Assembly: GCA_016785225.1 (NCBI GenBank)
Contig: JAFBJZ010000107.1
Location: 3,658,001-3,722,000, forward strand
Direction of reading: 5' to 3'
Length of the DNA: 64,000 bases
Source of the DNA: Psettodes erumei
Lineage: Eukaryota > Chordata > Actinopteri > Pleuronectiformes > Psettodidae
Below the pieces are notes generated by a model. The model searched no databases, was not told where the DNA came from, and was given only the letters and a program-made list of their open reading frames with translations. The position numbers and the translations under genes are program-made. Positions 1-13,600 of this stretch are shown piece by piece (the stretch's first letter is position 1; the number at the start of each line of letters is the position of its first letter).

Positions 1-3000
1 GGAGAGCGAGGGAGGGAGACTCCATGTTTCATTCCAGTGTTAGTGGTGAGTGATAATGCTGTAGTTCTCCCATGAATCGCTGAATGCGGGTAATAAAATC
101 AGATTTTATTACCTTTTGGATCTCCCCTTCAAGACACAAACATCACATTTGCACATGGTTAGATTTGATTCAGGTCACTTTTCTCACCTCGTCTTCCAAG
201 GCGGCGTCTCTTTGTGAAATCAGCCATTTTGACTTTGGCTGGGCTCTCTTGTGGAGGACCCGCATGCTGTGTCAGAGGACAAGAGGAGTTTCTCCCCTCT
301 TGCCTCCCTAAAAGATGCTGTAGACTGTGCGTGAGAAAGATAAATGAGGGGAGGGAAAATGGTTGGTGCTAATAGTGACAGTGTGTGGGTGGATGAAAGG
401 GGAGATGATGACTGTAAACTCACATTAGGAAACATCTCCCCCTGTTGGAGGGACTCGCGTTGGAAGCGGAGAGGCTTTTTTTTTTTTTGCGACGCGGCCC
501 GCATGACAGACGATGGTATCAGATTACTGCATTATTTGGCTGTACAGTAAACTGCCCGTGCAGTAGCTGTGTTATACTAGTGGGGACCAGCTCTTCATTG
601 CCCCTGCATGTGTCTGTACAAACACACACACACATGCACACACACATAGCAAAGGGCATTGGAGATAAAAAAAAAATAATAATAATAATAATTCAAATTT
701 GTGTTGGAAATACAGCCTGCTAGCTAGGGGGTAACAAATGAGGCCCAGGAGCTTCAATCTCCTGTCTTCCGTCTTTTAGTTCACCTCAGTGACCCACTGT
801 TTTCCTCCCTCTCTCAATTTCTCCTCTCTCTCTCTCTCTCTGCCTCTCTACCTCTTTGCCCCCCCACACACACACTCACACACTCTGTCCCCTCCATCCC
901 CGGCTGGTTGGGCCACAAGGGGTCACATGTGACAGTGCTGAGAGTCAGCGAGTCACAGAGCAGCGCTACAGAGATAATTGCCATGTGATAAAGAGGTGAT
1001 TGCCTGCTGGCACCAGGGGAGAGTAATGCCATCAGGTTGCAATAAAAAAGCAGATGTCTGACACTAAATGAATGCTACTGGAGCCCGGGCAACTTTCTTT
1101 GCTCCCTTTCATCTCGTGCGCTTCTCTTTTGTCCCCCTTGTTTTTGTCTGCCTTTTCTTCCCTCTTTCCTTTCTTTTCAAGAGGAAGCAAAGAAAAGGTT
1201 GTGTCTGTAATGATGAAGACTCAGTCGTGCTCATTCTCCACTAGAAACATTTGCTATCTGCTGGGTAGTGCATAAATAAAGAAACGGGAATGGCTTTTGA
1301 ATGTAATGCCTTTGAAATTTTTGCAAAAGAAGAGGGAAAAAAAGCATGTACATACAAAAAGTAAAATGGAATGACTTTGAATTTCTCTGTCAACATAACC
1401 ACTCTGCTTTTTGTTCTTTTTTCATCAGAGCCAGTTTGTATTAACCACTGCATTCCAACATAATTACATGCTCGAGTTTCCAATTTGCTGCATTTTAATT
1501 TGGAACGAAGCCTCAATGAATGCCAGAGTTGTTATCCATGACAATCTGACGGATGGCATTAAGGTTTGCTTTATTGAAGACATGCATTGGGAGTGAGGCT
1601 ACTCTTCTGAAGGTCGGCCAAATGGCTGAAGCGCAAAAAACTTAGACAAAATAGTGATGCAGTCTAGATATATTTATTGAACAGTGGCAACCAACAATAT
1701 GCAATATGTACAGTGCAGACCTGGCAGACCTTAAAAATTAATTAATTAATTTTTTTAAAAATGTAGACTTGCAACAAAAGATTAGCAGAAATAAATAAAT
1801 AAAAATATATTAAATTTTATATTTATTTATTTATATTATATTTAAAAGGCAATTAAAATAGCATTGCTTGTCGTGAAACATATCAAGCCTCCTTCAGCTC
1901 TGCCATACTTGGGACCTTCCGTCAGGAACCCAGGTTCAGAAGCCAGTGGCACCCTGCTGTATGGTTTTGGTGGTTCAGGGTCTAAACAAAGAAGCATGAG
2001 TGCAGCTGAGAACTAGTGGCAATTGATTTTTCTTGCTAAACATCTTTAGCAATAAAAAATAGTAGCAATCATTGTCCATTTGTCTTATTTAACAATACAT
2101 TGTGCGCTTTGTTAAACCACAACCCGACCGGAAAGGGAAAAACCAATGCTTTGTCGACGAGCCTCGTGACATTAACAAACAGATGACAATGTGAATTCAC
2201 AGGACGATAACTCCACAACATCGACACCTACGAGCCGGCTCACTTTTCATCATTAATGAGAGTGGCCACAGAGAGTGTGTGTGCGTGTGAACGTGCATCT
2301 TACTTTACAGTGCACAGGCTAACCCTGCGACAAATATTCACTCCCACTCTTATTATGACTCCATCCAGGCCTCCAGTCTGTGTAAGGCCACAGGGCCCTC
2401 AGTGAATAGGCTGAAGGCTTATTGGAATCAACCCTAAGTCCCCCAGTCCTCACTGAAAGCAATGAACAGAGCCAGAGAAAAGACAAAAAAACTGTAAATG
2501 GTGTGACAGTTTATTTATTCTGTAATGCCAGCCCAGTCACACCCTTCATCCTGAAGTCCAACCCTATTCACATCCTAATAGGAGGGGCAGTCACAGCAGT
2601 GCCAAAGCGCAGGAACCCCAGATCCTTTAGACCTCTTTGTTTGTTTTTATGTCAGTGCTTTTGTTTAGTTTCTTGTTCCCTCGCTGTCTTTTGCAGCTAT
2701 GCCCCCATAAAGCCACATTCATCTTATTTGGAAAGGAATGGATGATCCCCATTTGTCACGTTGATAAAATTATGCAAATGACAAAAGGCGTTAATAGATA
2801 GCAGTGGCAAGGCATGTGGCTAATGGATGAGATGCCAGTGTTGGGCACTCTACAGCGGGACAGTCGCTTTCAGGTTACCTGACAGGGGCACTGAGGGAAA
2901 ATAATTGGCTTTTCCGTTGCAGGGTCCCCATGCAAATACAAGCAGACTGACATTCTATACCTCCTCTGTCTCACAGTATCGTCATTAGCATTAGTGCCAG

Positions 3001-4510
3001 TGGCAGAGGAGTTTGATTTCTGCTTATACGAGTCAGTCTCGGGCCACGGCCATCAGCAGCTCCCCTGACACGTAGCAGCTATGCAGTATTAAATAGATGC
3101 AGTGTTGGGGGCAAGAGCCTGGTCCATCTGTGTTTGTATTCCTATATCACACAGGTCTGCATGCCTGATGGGCAACTACACAGCCTGCAAAAGATTATTG
3201 ATTCCCCAGATAAACCCATTGGCTCACAAGCTGCAAAGACCATTGTACAATGATGGATTTTCTTCGGAATTAGGCATTCAGCATGTGATCCGCACAGGGA
3301 GAATTTAAGCTGAATGTGGTAACTCAAATAGTCTCTATTGTCCTCATGCATGTTGTGTGTATGTGCGTGTTTGCGTGTGCGAGAACAGTGCCGGGCAGCG
3401 GTGCATGTGGGCATGTCCTATGCATATGAATAAACACTGTGGGCTGCATTTGATGGAAAATAGTAGAAGCGCAGAGTGAATGAAAGCCTATTGATTTTAT
3501 CTCTTTGTCCAGCGGGTGAAAAGCCGCTGCCTCTGATTTTATTTCTGACATACTGTACAGCTTACATGGTTTGGAATTTGGGAGGCTAGCTATGCCTGCT
3601 ACAAAAATGTAGTTTTAAGGAGTCTGGATCCAGTGACATCTCAAAACAGCCAGAGTGAAGTGCTGTGGTACTCACGAGAAAATCACGACGATGTCGAGCG
3701 AAACTGTGCCTCAAACAGCTTTTCAGACGAGGCAGGGAATGTGGTCACGTAATGACGTTCCAACCCCAAATGTATTCTGTTTGCAAAATGCCTTCTGTTT
3801 TGGCAAAAAAAAAAAAATTAGCCCAGAGACAGGCCTAGTGGTTTTCCGACTGAATTATAAAACAAAGCCAATTTTAAATCCTGGATGAATGTGGGGCTGC
3901 GAGCAGCAATCATTACAAATACATCAGAAAAATTAGAGATGAGTCCGGGGAGAGACGGGAGAGAGTGGAACACATTCTGTGACATTTCTATACAGCCACG
4001 CGCAAGATTGTGAAGTTTGACAATTGTAAGGAGAGCGCCTCGTAACTTCTACAAACTTTGCCCGTTCCCTAAGCACAGAGATAATGTGCACATGTCAGTG
4101 CCTTGGTTTGTATGAGCCCAACAGACAGCTATTAAATTGTTTCTGGAGCTGGTGACAGGCTTCCTGCTGGGAGGATAGACAGATTCACTAAACATAGGTT
4201 GACAAGCTTCTTTTTTCTTCCCTTTCCTTTATTCCGCTCTACTTTCTCTGTACTTCGCATGCACTATCCATCCATCAACCTCAACATACATCCCTCCCTT
4301 TGTTCTACCCTTGCTGTTTCTCTCTCTCCTCTCTCGCCCCCCCCACCCTTCTCCCGTCTTTGTCTGACTCCTTCCCAACTTACTGTATTTTTCATAACCA
4401 TCTGTCCTCCCCTCACCTCTGTCCGCACCCCGTTCTGCCTCCTGCTCTCTCGCATGTCCCGTCCTCCCCGTCTTCCCTCCACCCAATCTCTCCGTGTCCC
4501 TCTTCTTTAG
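1..4510 (+). other. celf5: celf5 intron (3' part), upstream of first exon in window
   Basis: No coding exon for RRM1, RRM2 or the SPYSAYAQA segment that should precede 4511 can be found here, so this is taken as intron. It contains a CA repeat near 621-646, CT-rich and CA-rich runs near 810-880, a T/A-rich stretch at 1730-1850 and a pyrimidine-rich run at 4200-4510 leading into the acceptor. Several non-repetitive blocks (roughly 900-1080, 1425-1620, 2730-3080, 3430-3560, 3890-4180) look like candidate conserved non-coding DNA. Confidence 0.7.
621..646 (+). repeat. (CA)n microsatellite
   Basis: An interrupted CA repeat in the celf5 upstream intron. Confidence 0.9.
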
Positions 4511-4655
4511 CTCATGCAGCAGCAGGCAGCCATCATGGCAGCAAGCCACGGAGGTTACCTCACGCCCAGCGTGGCTTTCCCCGCCACACAGATCCACCAG
4601 ATGGGGGCGCTCAACATCAACAGCCTCCCACCCACTCCCATGACCCCGGTGTCGG
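4511..4655 (+). CDS. celf5: celf5 exon: start of divergent linker (LMQQQAA...TPVSG)
   Basis: The acceptor is a pyrimidine-rich tract ending tctttag before CTCATGCAGCAG. The donor is gtgagt at 4656. The frame enters at phase 0 and leaves at phase 1. The encoded peptide LMQQQAAIMAASHGGYLTPS is the CELF-family opening of the linker between RRM2 and RRM3. The rest (SVAFPATQIHQMGALNINSL and PPTPMTPVSG) aligns with the CELF5 version of this exon. Confidence 0.9.
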
Positions 4656-7600
4656 GTGAGTTTCATCAAACCCTGGGTGAGCTTTCCATTCGCTTTCCTT
4701 CTCTCTGTGTGCGTGTGTTTTTTTTTTTTTGTGAGGTAGAGGTAGGTTACGTTAAGTGTGTAGATTTTATGTGCCTGTGTGTGTGTACTTGGCAGTCATT
4801 TTCCTGTACGAGGTCAGCTTCTGTTTTGGATAATGTCTGTATGAATATTTGATTAGTGTGTGTGTGTGTGTGTGTGCCCGCCCTGTGTGAGAATTAAAAA
4901 AAAAAAACTAGAACTGCAGTAGGGCCAAAAAAGAAAGAGTGCCTGCTTACTGTTAATCCAAAATTATTCCACTGGAGAGAAAGGAAGACTAAGATGAAAA
5001 AAATACATTCAGTGGGATTTGCATGTTTATGTTGTTTGTGAATGCAGAAAATATTTTGGGATAGCAGCAGTCGAATAAGGAATATCAATAAGTAAGTTTA
5101 CAGATAAGGCGCTAATTTCCCCATAGTATTTTGACCTTGTGCTTTGAAGCACTTGCGCATGATCTGCATGCAGTTGGTTTTGTTTTCCATAACAAACACC
5201 TCCTATGCAGATACATTACAGAGGAAAGAGAGGGACTTTGAAATACCTACCCACTGCATAACATTTGCTTACTCAGCAGCGCTTCATTTTCCTTGAGACA
5301 GAGGAAACTTCAAGATTCTCCACTCAACAAAAGCACGAGCCGAAATAAATAATACAGTATCCAAGTCTTTGTTGTGCTTCGCTCACCTACTTTGTCTACA
5401 CTGCAGTATTTTGAGTTTTTAAGGTGATGACTTTGGTAACTTTAAACCAATCAGCGCGAGAGAGGAACGCCATCAGCGCAACAGGGCTTAATTTAGATTT
5501 TCTCTATAACCAACACAAGAAACAGGCATCTTACTACAAACTCGCTGCCCTGTGTCAACTTCTCTCTCTGCGCTCTGCTTTCTGTGGAGAAGAAAAATAT
5601 CTTCTTGGGTTGGTATTTTGTTCACCTCCCCCATAGACGCAAAAATGACATTTTTATTGTACCGTGTCTGCTTGGTCGCTGCTCAGCTCGATTCACAACA
5701 GCCTGTTGAATTAAAATCTACAGTTAGGAATGCCACAGGACCGTTATTAACCTTTTAATCAAGCGTGACTCCACCTAAAGCCAACGGAATGTGTGTACAT
5801 AATGTGATATGGATGACAGAACATGCCAGTGGACACACATGTGGTGTGCGTGCACAGTATAAAATTTTCAACAGCAGGCAATATGGAGAGCCATTTGTCA
5901 AATATTCACGGTGATGTTTTCAGTGCGACGTGTGCACTTTTTGGGCGGGCATAATCAATCAGACAGTGATTAAGAGCGGAGCTCACTCTTGCTGAGAAGC
6001 TCTTATTTTTGATGGGTAAAGCACTGACAGCAAGGCGATTCAGATCTTTGTGTTCAGCATGCATACCTGTATTTTGCAACACAATAGTGCTGATGAAAGA
6101 TAGTGCAACTGCAATGCAAGGAACTCAGTCTGTGTGTGTGTGTGCGCGTGTGTGCATGCACTTGCAAGGGAGCTTCGTCCTCCAGTCTGATTGCATTGTT
6201 TGTACTGTTTCTGTGTCTCGTATGCACTGTGCCCCTTCTTGGGATTTTGCATATTACAATGCATATAAACATATTTTGTTAAAGCTAGATGAAGTGACAT
6301 ACTGTATGTATAGGGGAATTTCAGGCAATTTCATATCAGTCGGCCGAGGCAATGCTAATACCTTAGCTAAGGCTAAAAATATGTTTCTGATTCAGAGATG
6401 AAGAGAGGAAAAGAGAAGTGTCTGTGAAGTTTTGGACATGCCTCTGTGTAAACTGCGGTGGACTGATTACCTTTTTATTATTGAATGTAATACATTATTA
6501 ATCCTTGAGAGAAAGCATGGCTTTCCTGAATTCTCAAGGACTGTCATAAATATGAAATGCTTTATTTCCCATTTCTTCATTCATTAATTTGAGTGTAGCT
6601 GCCAGCAGCTGCAGGAGTGGTAGTCAAGCTTGCTGCTTTGGTATACACACTTATTTTTTCTCTCCCTCACACTTGCGGCTATGACTTATTTGCAGTTCAT
6701 TGAATGAATACATAACATTATTGGCAAGGCTGTCTGTATAAGTAGGCCAAGACACTCTGACACTACTGAGAGACTGTAGGATGTCTGCCACGAGTCAGCG
6801 GAATAATTCATTGTAATATCAGAATCTGTTTTTAGGGTGTGGGAGCAGAGTGCTTCTCTGCTTCGACAGAGGTTTGATTTATTCATCAAGTTATCCCATC
6901 AAACAAATTAGAGCTTTAAACAAATCTATATATTTTGACATTTGGCAGCTTTGTCAAACGAAAAAAGGAATTAAATTTAAAAAGGTTAATGCCCCCTTTT
7001 CCACAATTGGCCACTGGCCATTGCTACACTACTGCCTTCCTGAATTACACATGCTGCTCAGCGCTGCCAACTGGAGTTTAATAGATTAGTGGTAAGCATT
7101 TTAACAATTAAGAGAACAAGAATATGAATGTGGCACTTTTTTTTGTTGTTACCATTTTTCGCAAGTTGAAGTGAAACATGTAAGACCTTTTCAAAGTACA
7201 CAAAAAGATCATTTCTCTCAAATTCTCTGCACAGATTTTTTGTAAACCATCAAATTGCACTCAGATACTTTGCAGCCTGTGCATGTAACTGGTAATTACA
7301 AATATAAGCTCTCAGCTAGTACAACAGCTTTGCAACGAATCCTCTCTTCAGGTGGGTTATAATATTCAGGTTTTATTCAAATTGTTTGATAGAGTTGTAG
7401 GCATAGTGTGTGAAGTTTGTGGTGCTGTTTGGCTCTATCAACAAACAGAGGGGCATGGATGTTATTTAGCCTACCTCCAGAAACACCTGGACACCACGGC
7501 AGATGTCCAAAGACTTTAAGTAGCATTAGTGTTGTGTGGCAGTTTGTGTTATCCTACATTTTGACAGCAGCTTTTTTGTTTTTAATGAAAATGTTCATCT

Positions 7601-10600
7601 GTTGCAAACATGGGTTAGCGGTCTCCTCGATTACTAATAATCTGTGTCAGTATCTGCCCTGAAAAAAACATATCGGTCGACCGCTATTATAAAAACCTTT
7701 TTGAACTTGAGGTAGATGTGTGACATTAATCGTTTATTTAAATGATCAGTACAACCTCTACAAGATGAAAAAAATCCTGTTTGTAACAGCAAGGCGAGGT
7801 ACAAAGAGGCTCAGAGGTTAAGGGTGTTACTCTGAAAACAATGAGACATCCATTTGATCAACAGATGCAAAGCATTTAAGCTTGATGGTGCATAAGCCGT
7901 TTGCCAGATGGTTCAGCTGATTAGAGCATGTATCCTTACAATGATGCATGATAATGCTTTTTGAAAATAATGTTCACCAGGTGCCGCTCCCTGAGCTCCG
8001 CAGAAGAAATAAAAGTTAAACAAAACAAGGGCACGAGAGCAAGAGCCAGAAAGAGAGAGAGAGAGAGAGGGAGATGAAGCGGGTGAGGAAGGAGAGGGAG
8101 GGAGAGAAGGAGCTGCGCGGATCCCGCTCGGGTGTATGCGATGGGGAGGGCACAGTGTCAAGGATGCTTTGTTAGGATGTGAGAAGTGTGCAATCAAAGT
8201 CACTCTAATGCTAACGCACAAGCACATATCACAAGGAACATACTGCCGATGCTCCGCATCCAGAGACAAAGCCACTCACAGGCAGACTGGATGTGTCTTA
8301 ACATCCTTGCTGGAGGCGAGCATGGTTCCATCACTGATGTGGGAAGCTTCCATGGTGACAAACACCATGAAACTAATGAGCTGTTTGACACAGTGATCCT
8401 CTGCAGTGCGTGCACCTGTCCTCCATGACACATCGCACATGTGATGCAGGATGCTTTATATTTAATGTCTCATTTTAAAACAAGCAAATGCTGAGGGCAG
8501 ATAAGGTTACAGCCGAACTAACCCAGAACAAAGCCTGTCACTGCGTGCTGGTGACTTTGCTGAGGAGAATGAATGAGAATCCCAAAGATTCACTCACATC
8601 TGAGCTGTTTGAATAAACACACAGGCCTGTAGTTTGTCGAGAGCCAGATTATAAAACACCTATGCGTCTTAATTGATGTTGTGACCAAAGTAGTTGGTAT
8701 GATTAAGACCTTACTCTTCCCAAGACAATGTTTCAACAATTTTATCTCCAAGGGCCATTGTCCCTCAAATGTAAATTTCCCCCCTTTCAGACCTCTTGCA
8801 TCAGAATCATAACAAAATCCCCGGAGGGGATGGGCGCAGCTCTCTGAAAGCGAAAAGGTATCCCTGGTCCCGGTGTGTGCAAGTGCTTTCAGAGAGCGAA
8901 GCCTCGCCTGGACAAAATCTGTGTCTGCGTGAGCAAAACTGAACCCTGCACGAGCAGCAGAGCTTCATAAGCTGCCCATCTGGTCTGCTCAGGGATCTGA
9001 AAGTCAGGCACACTGGCATGGTCAGTGCATTGTAGGTACATCAGCCTCAGCAGTGGAGCAGACACAACCAGACACATTGTCGTCCTTTAACATCAGCTAA
9101 AAATAAATTGCGCATGCTTGATTGTTAATATCGTGAAATTTACTGTTATTTTAAATAACGTGTTCCGGAGACGTGTGTTCTGTGTTCTGTGTATTCTGCC
9201 CTTAAAGGCTTGGAGACCGTTGTGCGTTATCCCTCCAGCACATTTCTAGGAGAGGCTTTTCTTCATTGTAACAGGAGTCCAGAGGAAGCTTTTGTTCAAG
9301 GAAGTCTTGTAGAGACTGGAAGGAGCCAGCACAAAAGGCACGTTGGTGAAGCACCTGACCTATAGTGGAGGACCTATAGTGGAGCTTGGAGGTTCATATG
9401 GGGGCTTTGCAGCTTGTACAAGTCCTTAACAGCAGGGGGAAGAAGCGCTGTCCTGGTCTGCTCCGACGGTTTGTTGGGTTTTCTGCTGCATATCTTGAAG
9501 CAGGTCAAGGAGAGCACTTCCCGGCTGCATGTCGAAGACTCCGCAGACCTGTGCTTTAGAGATTGCTGCTCAACTCGGTTTAGTTGCAACTCTCCAAAAA
9601 GAAGTGTCAGTTGTTCATGTGGGACACCAGCATTCATACTAAGAACGAGAATGAAAATTGATCATTCCATATCTAACACCGAACAGCCATTGCATTAATC
9701 CGATTTAAAATTGTAATTTTGATGTGCATTTGAATGTTTACCAGATAAGAAAATATGTATAAAAGTGAGCGGCACAAAGTGAAACACGTTAATTTGGAAT
9801 CATGTTCATTTTATGTCCGATTTTATTTGCTCTGATGTTCAAATATTTATTAGTAATTTAAGGGACAGTATTCAAAGCAACAGTTTTTTTTTTTTTTGGA
9901 CGGGGGAACTTTTGAAAAAGCTGCCCTTCCCATATTCAGATTTATTATTCATAGTCTGAGAACCAGACACACATTTTCTCTGAGTCTAAATGCATGACAT
10001 TTTAAATCAGTTAGATGAAAGCATCTGTTTTGAGTGCTTATTACTTGCTCCGGCGAGAGACAGTCCTTGTGCTGGTAATGACTGCACTCTCCAGTGTGGG
10101 TATAGCGCTCCTCGTTGATTTGAATGTATAATTAGCATAATAAATACTTGTGTCGCATGTGAGGACTTTTTTCGTGAGGCAATCATCGCAAGGAGCAAAT
10201 CAACCATTTTCCCCTCTAAGAAGCGGCCTGCAAGAATATAAATGTAATTCTGCTTGCATAACATAAATATATGTGACATACACATATACATACAATTTAG
10301 CATTGCAGATTTCTTTCGTCCGGTAATAAAGAGTGGAGAAGTGATGGTTAAACGCTCGCTGTATAGAATATGAAATGTGCAGAGCTTCATATTCAGCCTC
10401 GGCAGAGAGAGGAACAACACGTCATTATTACAGGCCAATACACACAGCGCAAACTGACAGCCACATGTATATGTGCTGTCTTGTGTGTGCATTGTAAACA
10501 GGCTATGAATACGATTTCCCACAATGCAAGAACTATATGTCCACTGAGGTATAAAATGAAAATGTCTCGTTATTTTCTAGTTCGGGACAGTAGGAAATGC

Positions 10601-13600
10601 TTCCCCATCTCAAACTGAGGAGAACATTCTCAGGGTATGATCATGTTGGATATGGAGCCATTGTGGCAGTGAGGACATAGATGACAACTACAGCTACATG
10701 AATCGCTTTCTCATGTAATCATTGTTTTATTGGGCTGGGTCTTGCTTTTAGTCTTTTCCTTGTATCAGGACCCCATCTGTGACCCAGTACATGAATAACG
10801 CAGCTGCTGTAGTGTTTTCCAGGACCGAGTTTAGTTTAGTCATTGGGTGTGAAATGTTTCAGGGCTTTGCCTCACTACAGCAACGGCGCTGTCTTATTAC
10901 ACTTATGACTCTTATGCTTATCCCCTGCTGTGACATTTCCAACATGATAACCTGACTGGACTCGGTGGCCCCAATCTGTTACTCGTGTCATGTGTTCTGC
11001 AACTGCTGACCCTGGATCTTATGTAACAGCATGTAAGGGGTCCACACGGCCACCTACTCCTACCACTGCTGCTCCTACTACCACTACAACTGCTACACGT
11101 ACATGGACGCACACTCCCACAGCACTGCTAAGCCTTGGAAAATGAATTTGCCTGATGATGGAGAGGGTGCATTATCTGGCGGTACAGTAGAGTGCGTGTG
11201 GCCCGAGCAGACTAGCTGTCTCTAGTCCTCAGAATAGGAGCGGCAGTCTCCTGGGTCCTGGTAGGAGAATGGGCTGAAGCTGCAGTCTAATTCATCACAG
11301 CTCCGCGGGAAACAAGCAATCGTGGGGAGGCTTCAAAAAAAAAGAAAAAAAAAAGACACAACAGCTCTCGCTGGACCCGGGCAATTCCCCTGGTCACCGC
11401 GGCAGTCGGCCTGACTGTCAGCCTCCTCATGACTTAAATGCTGAGGCAGGGTGAGGAAGAAGGAGAAGGAAAGGGAGAGGAGAAAAGCCATCCCATATGG
11501 ATATGTAGATGATGTTACTCAGTGGTGGGAGGTTTCAGCATGTGATGTACAGCATATTTACCGCCGCATTAGCATAAATCTGAGCGCGTTATGTGCGTAC
11601 TGGATGTGATTGTTTACCCTATCTGGACCACCTCGCACGGGGTTCTTTACTGAGGCACCAGATTGTGGGGATATGGCATGCCAGAGGGTTTCCGTGACAA
11701 CCTGGGCTTTCCGTCCAATCAGGGTGAGGGTTTCCAGATTGAGAGGTGGTCCTCGGGGGAGCTGTACTTCAACAAGCTCGGATGCTCTGCCACGGAGCAG
11801 CCGTTTTAGAGAGACCATCACACAGTGAGATTCTGCTCAAAATGGGTACTTTGACGTTCCCGGCATAATTGGAAGCACTTTCCAAAGGAGGGTCCTTTTA
11901 AAATGCATTGAACGAGAGAGGACAGGGAGCATCCAATTTCAATTCCACTCATGAACCTTCCTGCAGCTGCCTTTCAGGCGTGTACCATATATGTTATGAC
12001 TCACCCATTTGTCAAACTGCCAACTGTTGTTATTTTGTCTTTTTTATGATGTATAAAAGTAAGAGGCATCTTTGTGTTTTTGCTACCTGCCCATTCAAGC
12101 GAATCTGCCTCTGTAATCGTCTTCTATCTAGTCCAGATCTTTTCTTTTTTCTTTTTTTCTCCCCCCCTCCCTCTCAGAAGTTGCATAGTGGTTTCATCAT
12201 CTTGAGCAGTAGGAGCCAGCAGGGTATCGCACAAACACTACAGACAGGCTCATTTTTCACAGGTTGACTTCCCAGCTATCCTGCAGGATGTGTCACGACA
12301 AATGGCAGATATGTGACAGACTCAACGTCGCGCCCATGTCCTCGCATCAGAGAGGAGACGCAGTATAGCCTCTGTGCGTGCATGAGCTTTGTGTGTTCGT
12401 GGGCAATTGTGTGTGTGTGTGTGTGTGTTTGTGAGGCTCTGTCTGGTGTACACCGTAGGAAAGCGTTTGTGGGTGTTATGCGTCTGAACACTGTTTTGTT
12501 GTATCGTGTAGAGCCATGCAGATGGAGTCTACGTGATCCAGTAACAGTGAACGCCTTTTTTTCCCCAGCAGGCCTCAGCTCTCCACCAGCCAACATCACC
12601 ACCTCTGCCGTGCCCAGCATCGTCACGCCCATCGTCAACGGATTCACCGGCATCCCTCACCAGCCCAACGGCCACCCTGCCGTGGAGACTGTGTACACCA
12701 ATGGCCTGCCGCCCTACTCCACCCAGAGCCCCACTGCTGCTGACACCCTCCAGCAAGCCTTCACTGGAGTACAGCAATACACAGGTGAGAGCCAGGGACG
12801 CTCTGTTTACTACACTGTATATCTGAGGCTTTTACATTATCCCAGAAATGCTAAATCAGTAGCAGCAAGACACTGTATGAGTGTGAGGCTGTATGGATTC
12901 AGCAAATCCAGGAAACTGCCTCAGAACACAACATCAGAGAGCCTTTGATTACACATGTTATGCTTGTGTGATCGACCTTAAGCATCCTTGACACCGCTCT
13001 CTGCGGGATCCCTGTTTTTACACTCCTCTCTCTCCTCTATGCTTTCCCCCTCGTTCCCCCCCCCACCTCCCCGCAGCGATCTACCCTGCCACCACGCTGA
13101 CTCCCATTGGCCAGACACTGCCCCAACCACCCCAGGTCATCCAGCAGCAGCAGCAGAGAGAAGGTGAGGGTGAGAGAACATTATTACTTTTACACTTCCC
13201 ACCTCTCATCCTGAGTAATGGACGTATAAAGAAGATGAGTATGAGAGACTAATATTGCTTTTACACTGTACACACCTCATTCTGGTTAACACATACACAT
13301 AGAATGTAAGGATGAGAGACGACTATTACTTTAACCCTCTGCACATCTCATTCTCTCTAATAGATAAATAAAGTGGAAGGGCTCAGAGAACAGTAGTAAT
13401 GAATGCAGGTCACATCCCATCTTATGTAATAGATACATAAAGCATGAGGATGATAGAATGATATTAATACAACTACAGTACGTTACACTGTACATCTTGA
13501 AAATAGGTTATATATTATCTCCAAAGACCCCATGCTTTTTTTCATTAGCAGTAATCAAAGCTTATATAATTGAAATCTCAGGCAGAGAATAGTGGTGGTG

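Larger units (their letters stand above)
4656..12571 (+). other. celf5: celf5 intron, 7.9 kb
   Basis: Bounded by donor gtgagt (4656) and the CAGCAG acceptor. It contains TG repeats (4855-4876, 12409-12428), a GA-rich run near 8050-8110 and poly-T near 9885. A 14-bp tandem duplication of gacctatagtggag lies around 9357-9384. A perfect 13-bp inverted repeat occupies 8839-8897. Open frames in this interval show no recognisable protein family. The block around 10000-10300 is non-repetitive and AT-rich, with TAATTAGCATAA-type motifs. Confidence 0.75.

Noticed and set aside
4229..4669. 146-codon open frame on the - strand overlapping the celf5 exon
   Set aside because: Antisense shadow of the CT-rich acceptor region and exon 4511-4655; the + strand exon is supported by family similarity and splice sites.
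12313..12571. In-frame upstream extension of the second celf5 exon
   Set aside because: The open frame continues by chance across a TG repeat and the acceptor; the preceding residues do not match CELF linkers.
13172..13507. CRISPR-like array
   Set aside because: Units are contiguous and diverged along their whole length with no unique spacers, in a vertebrate intron: a minisatellite.
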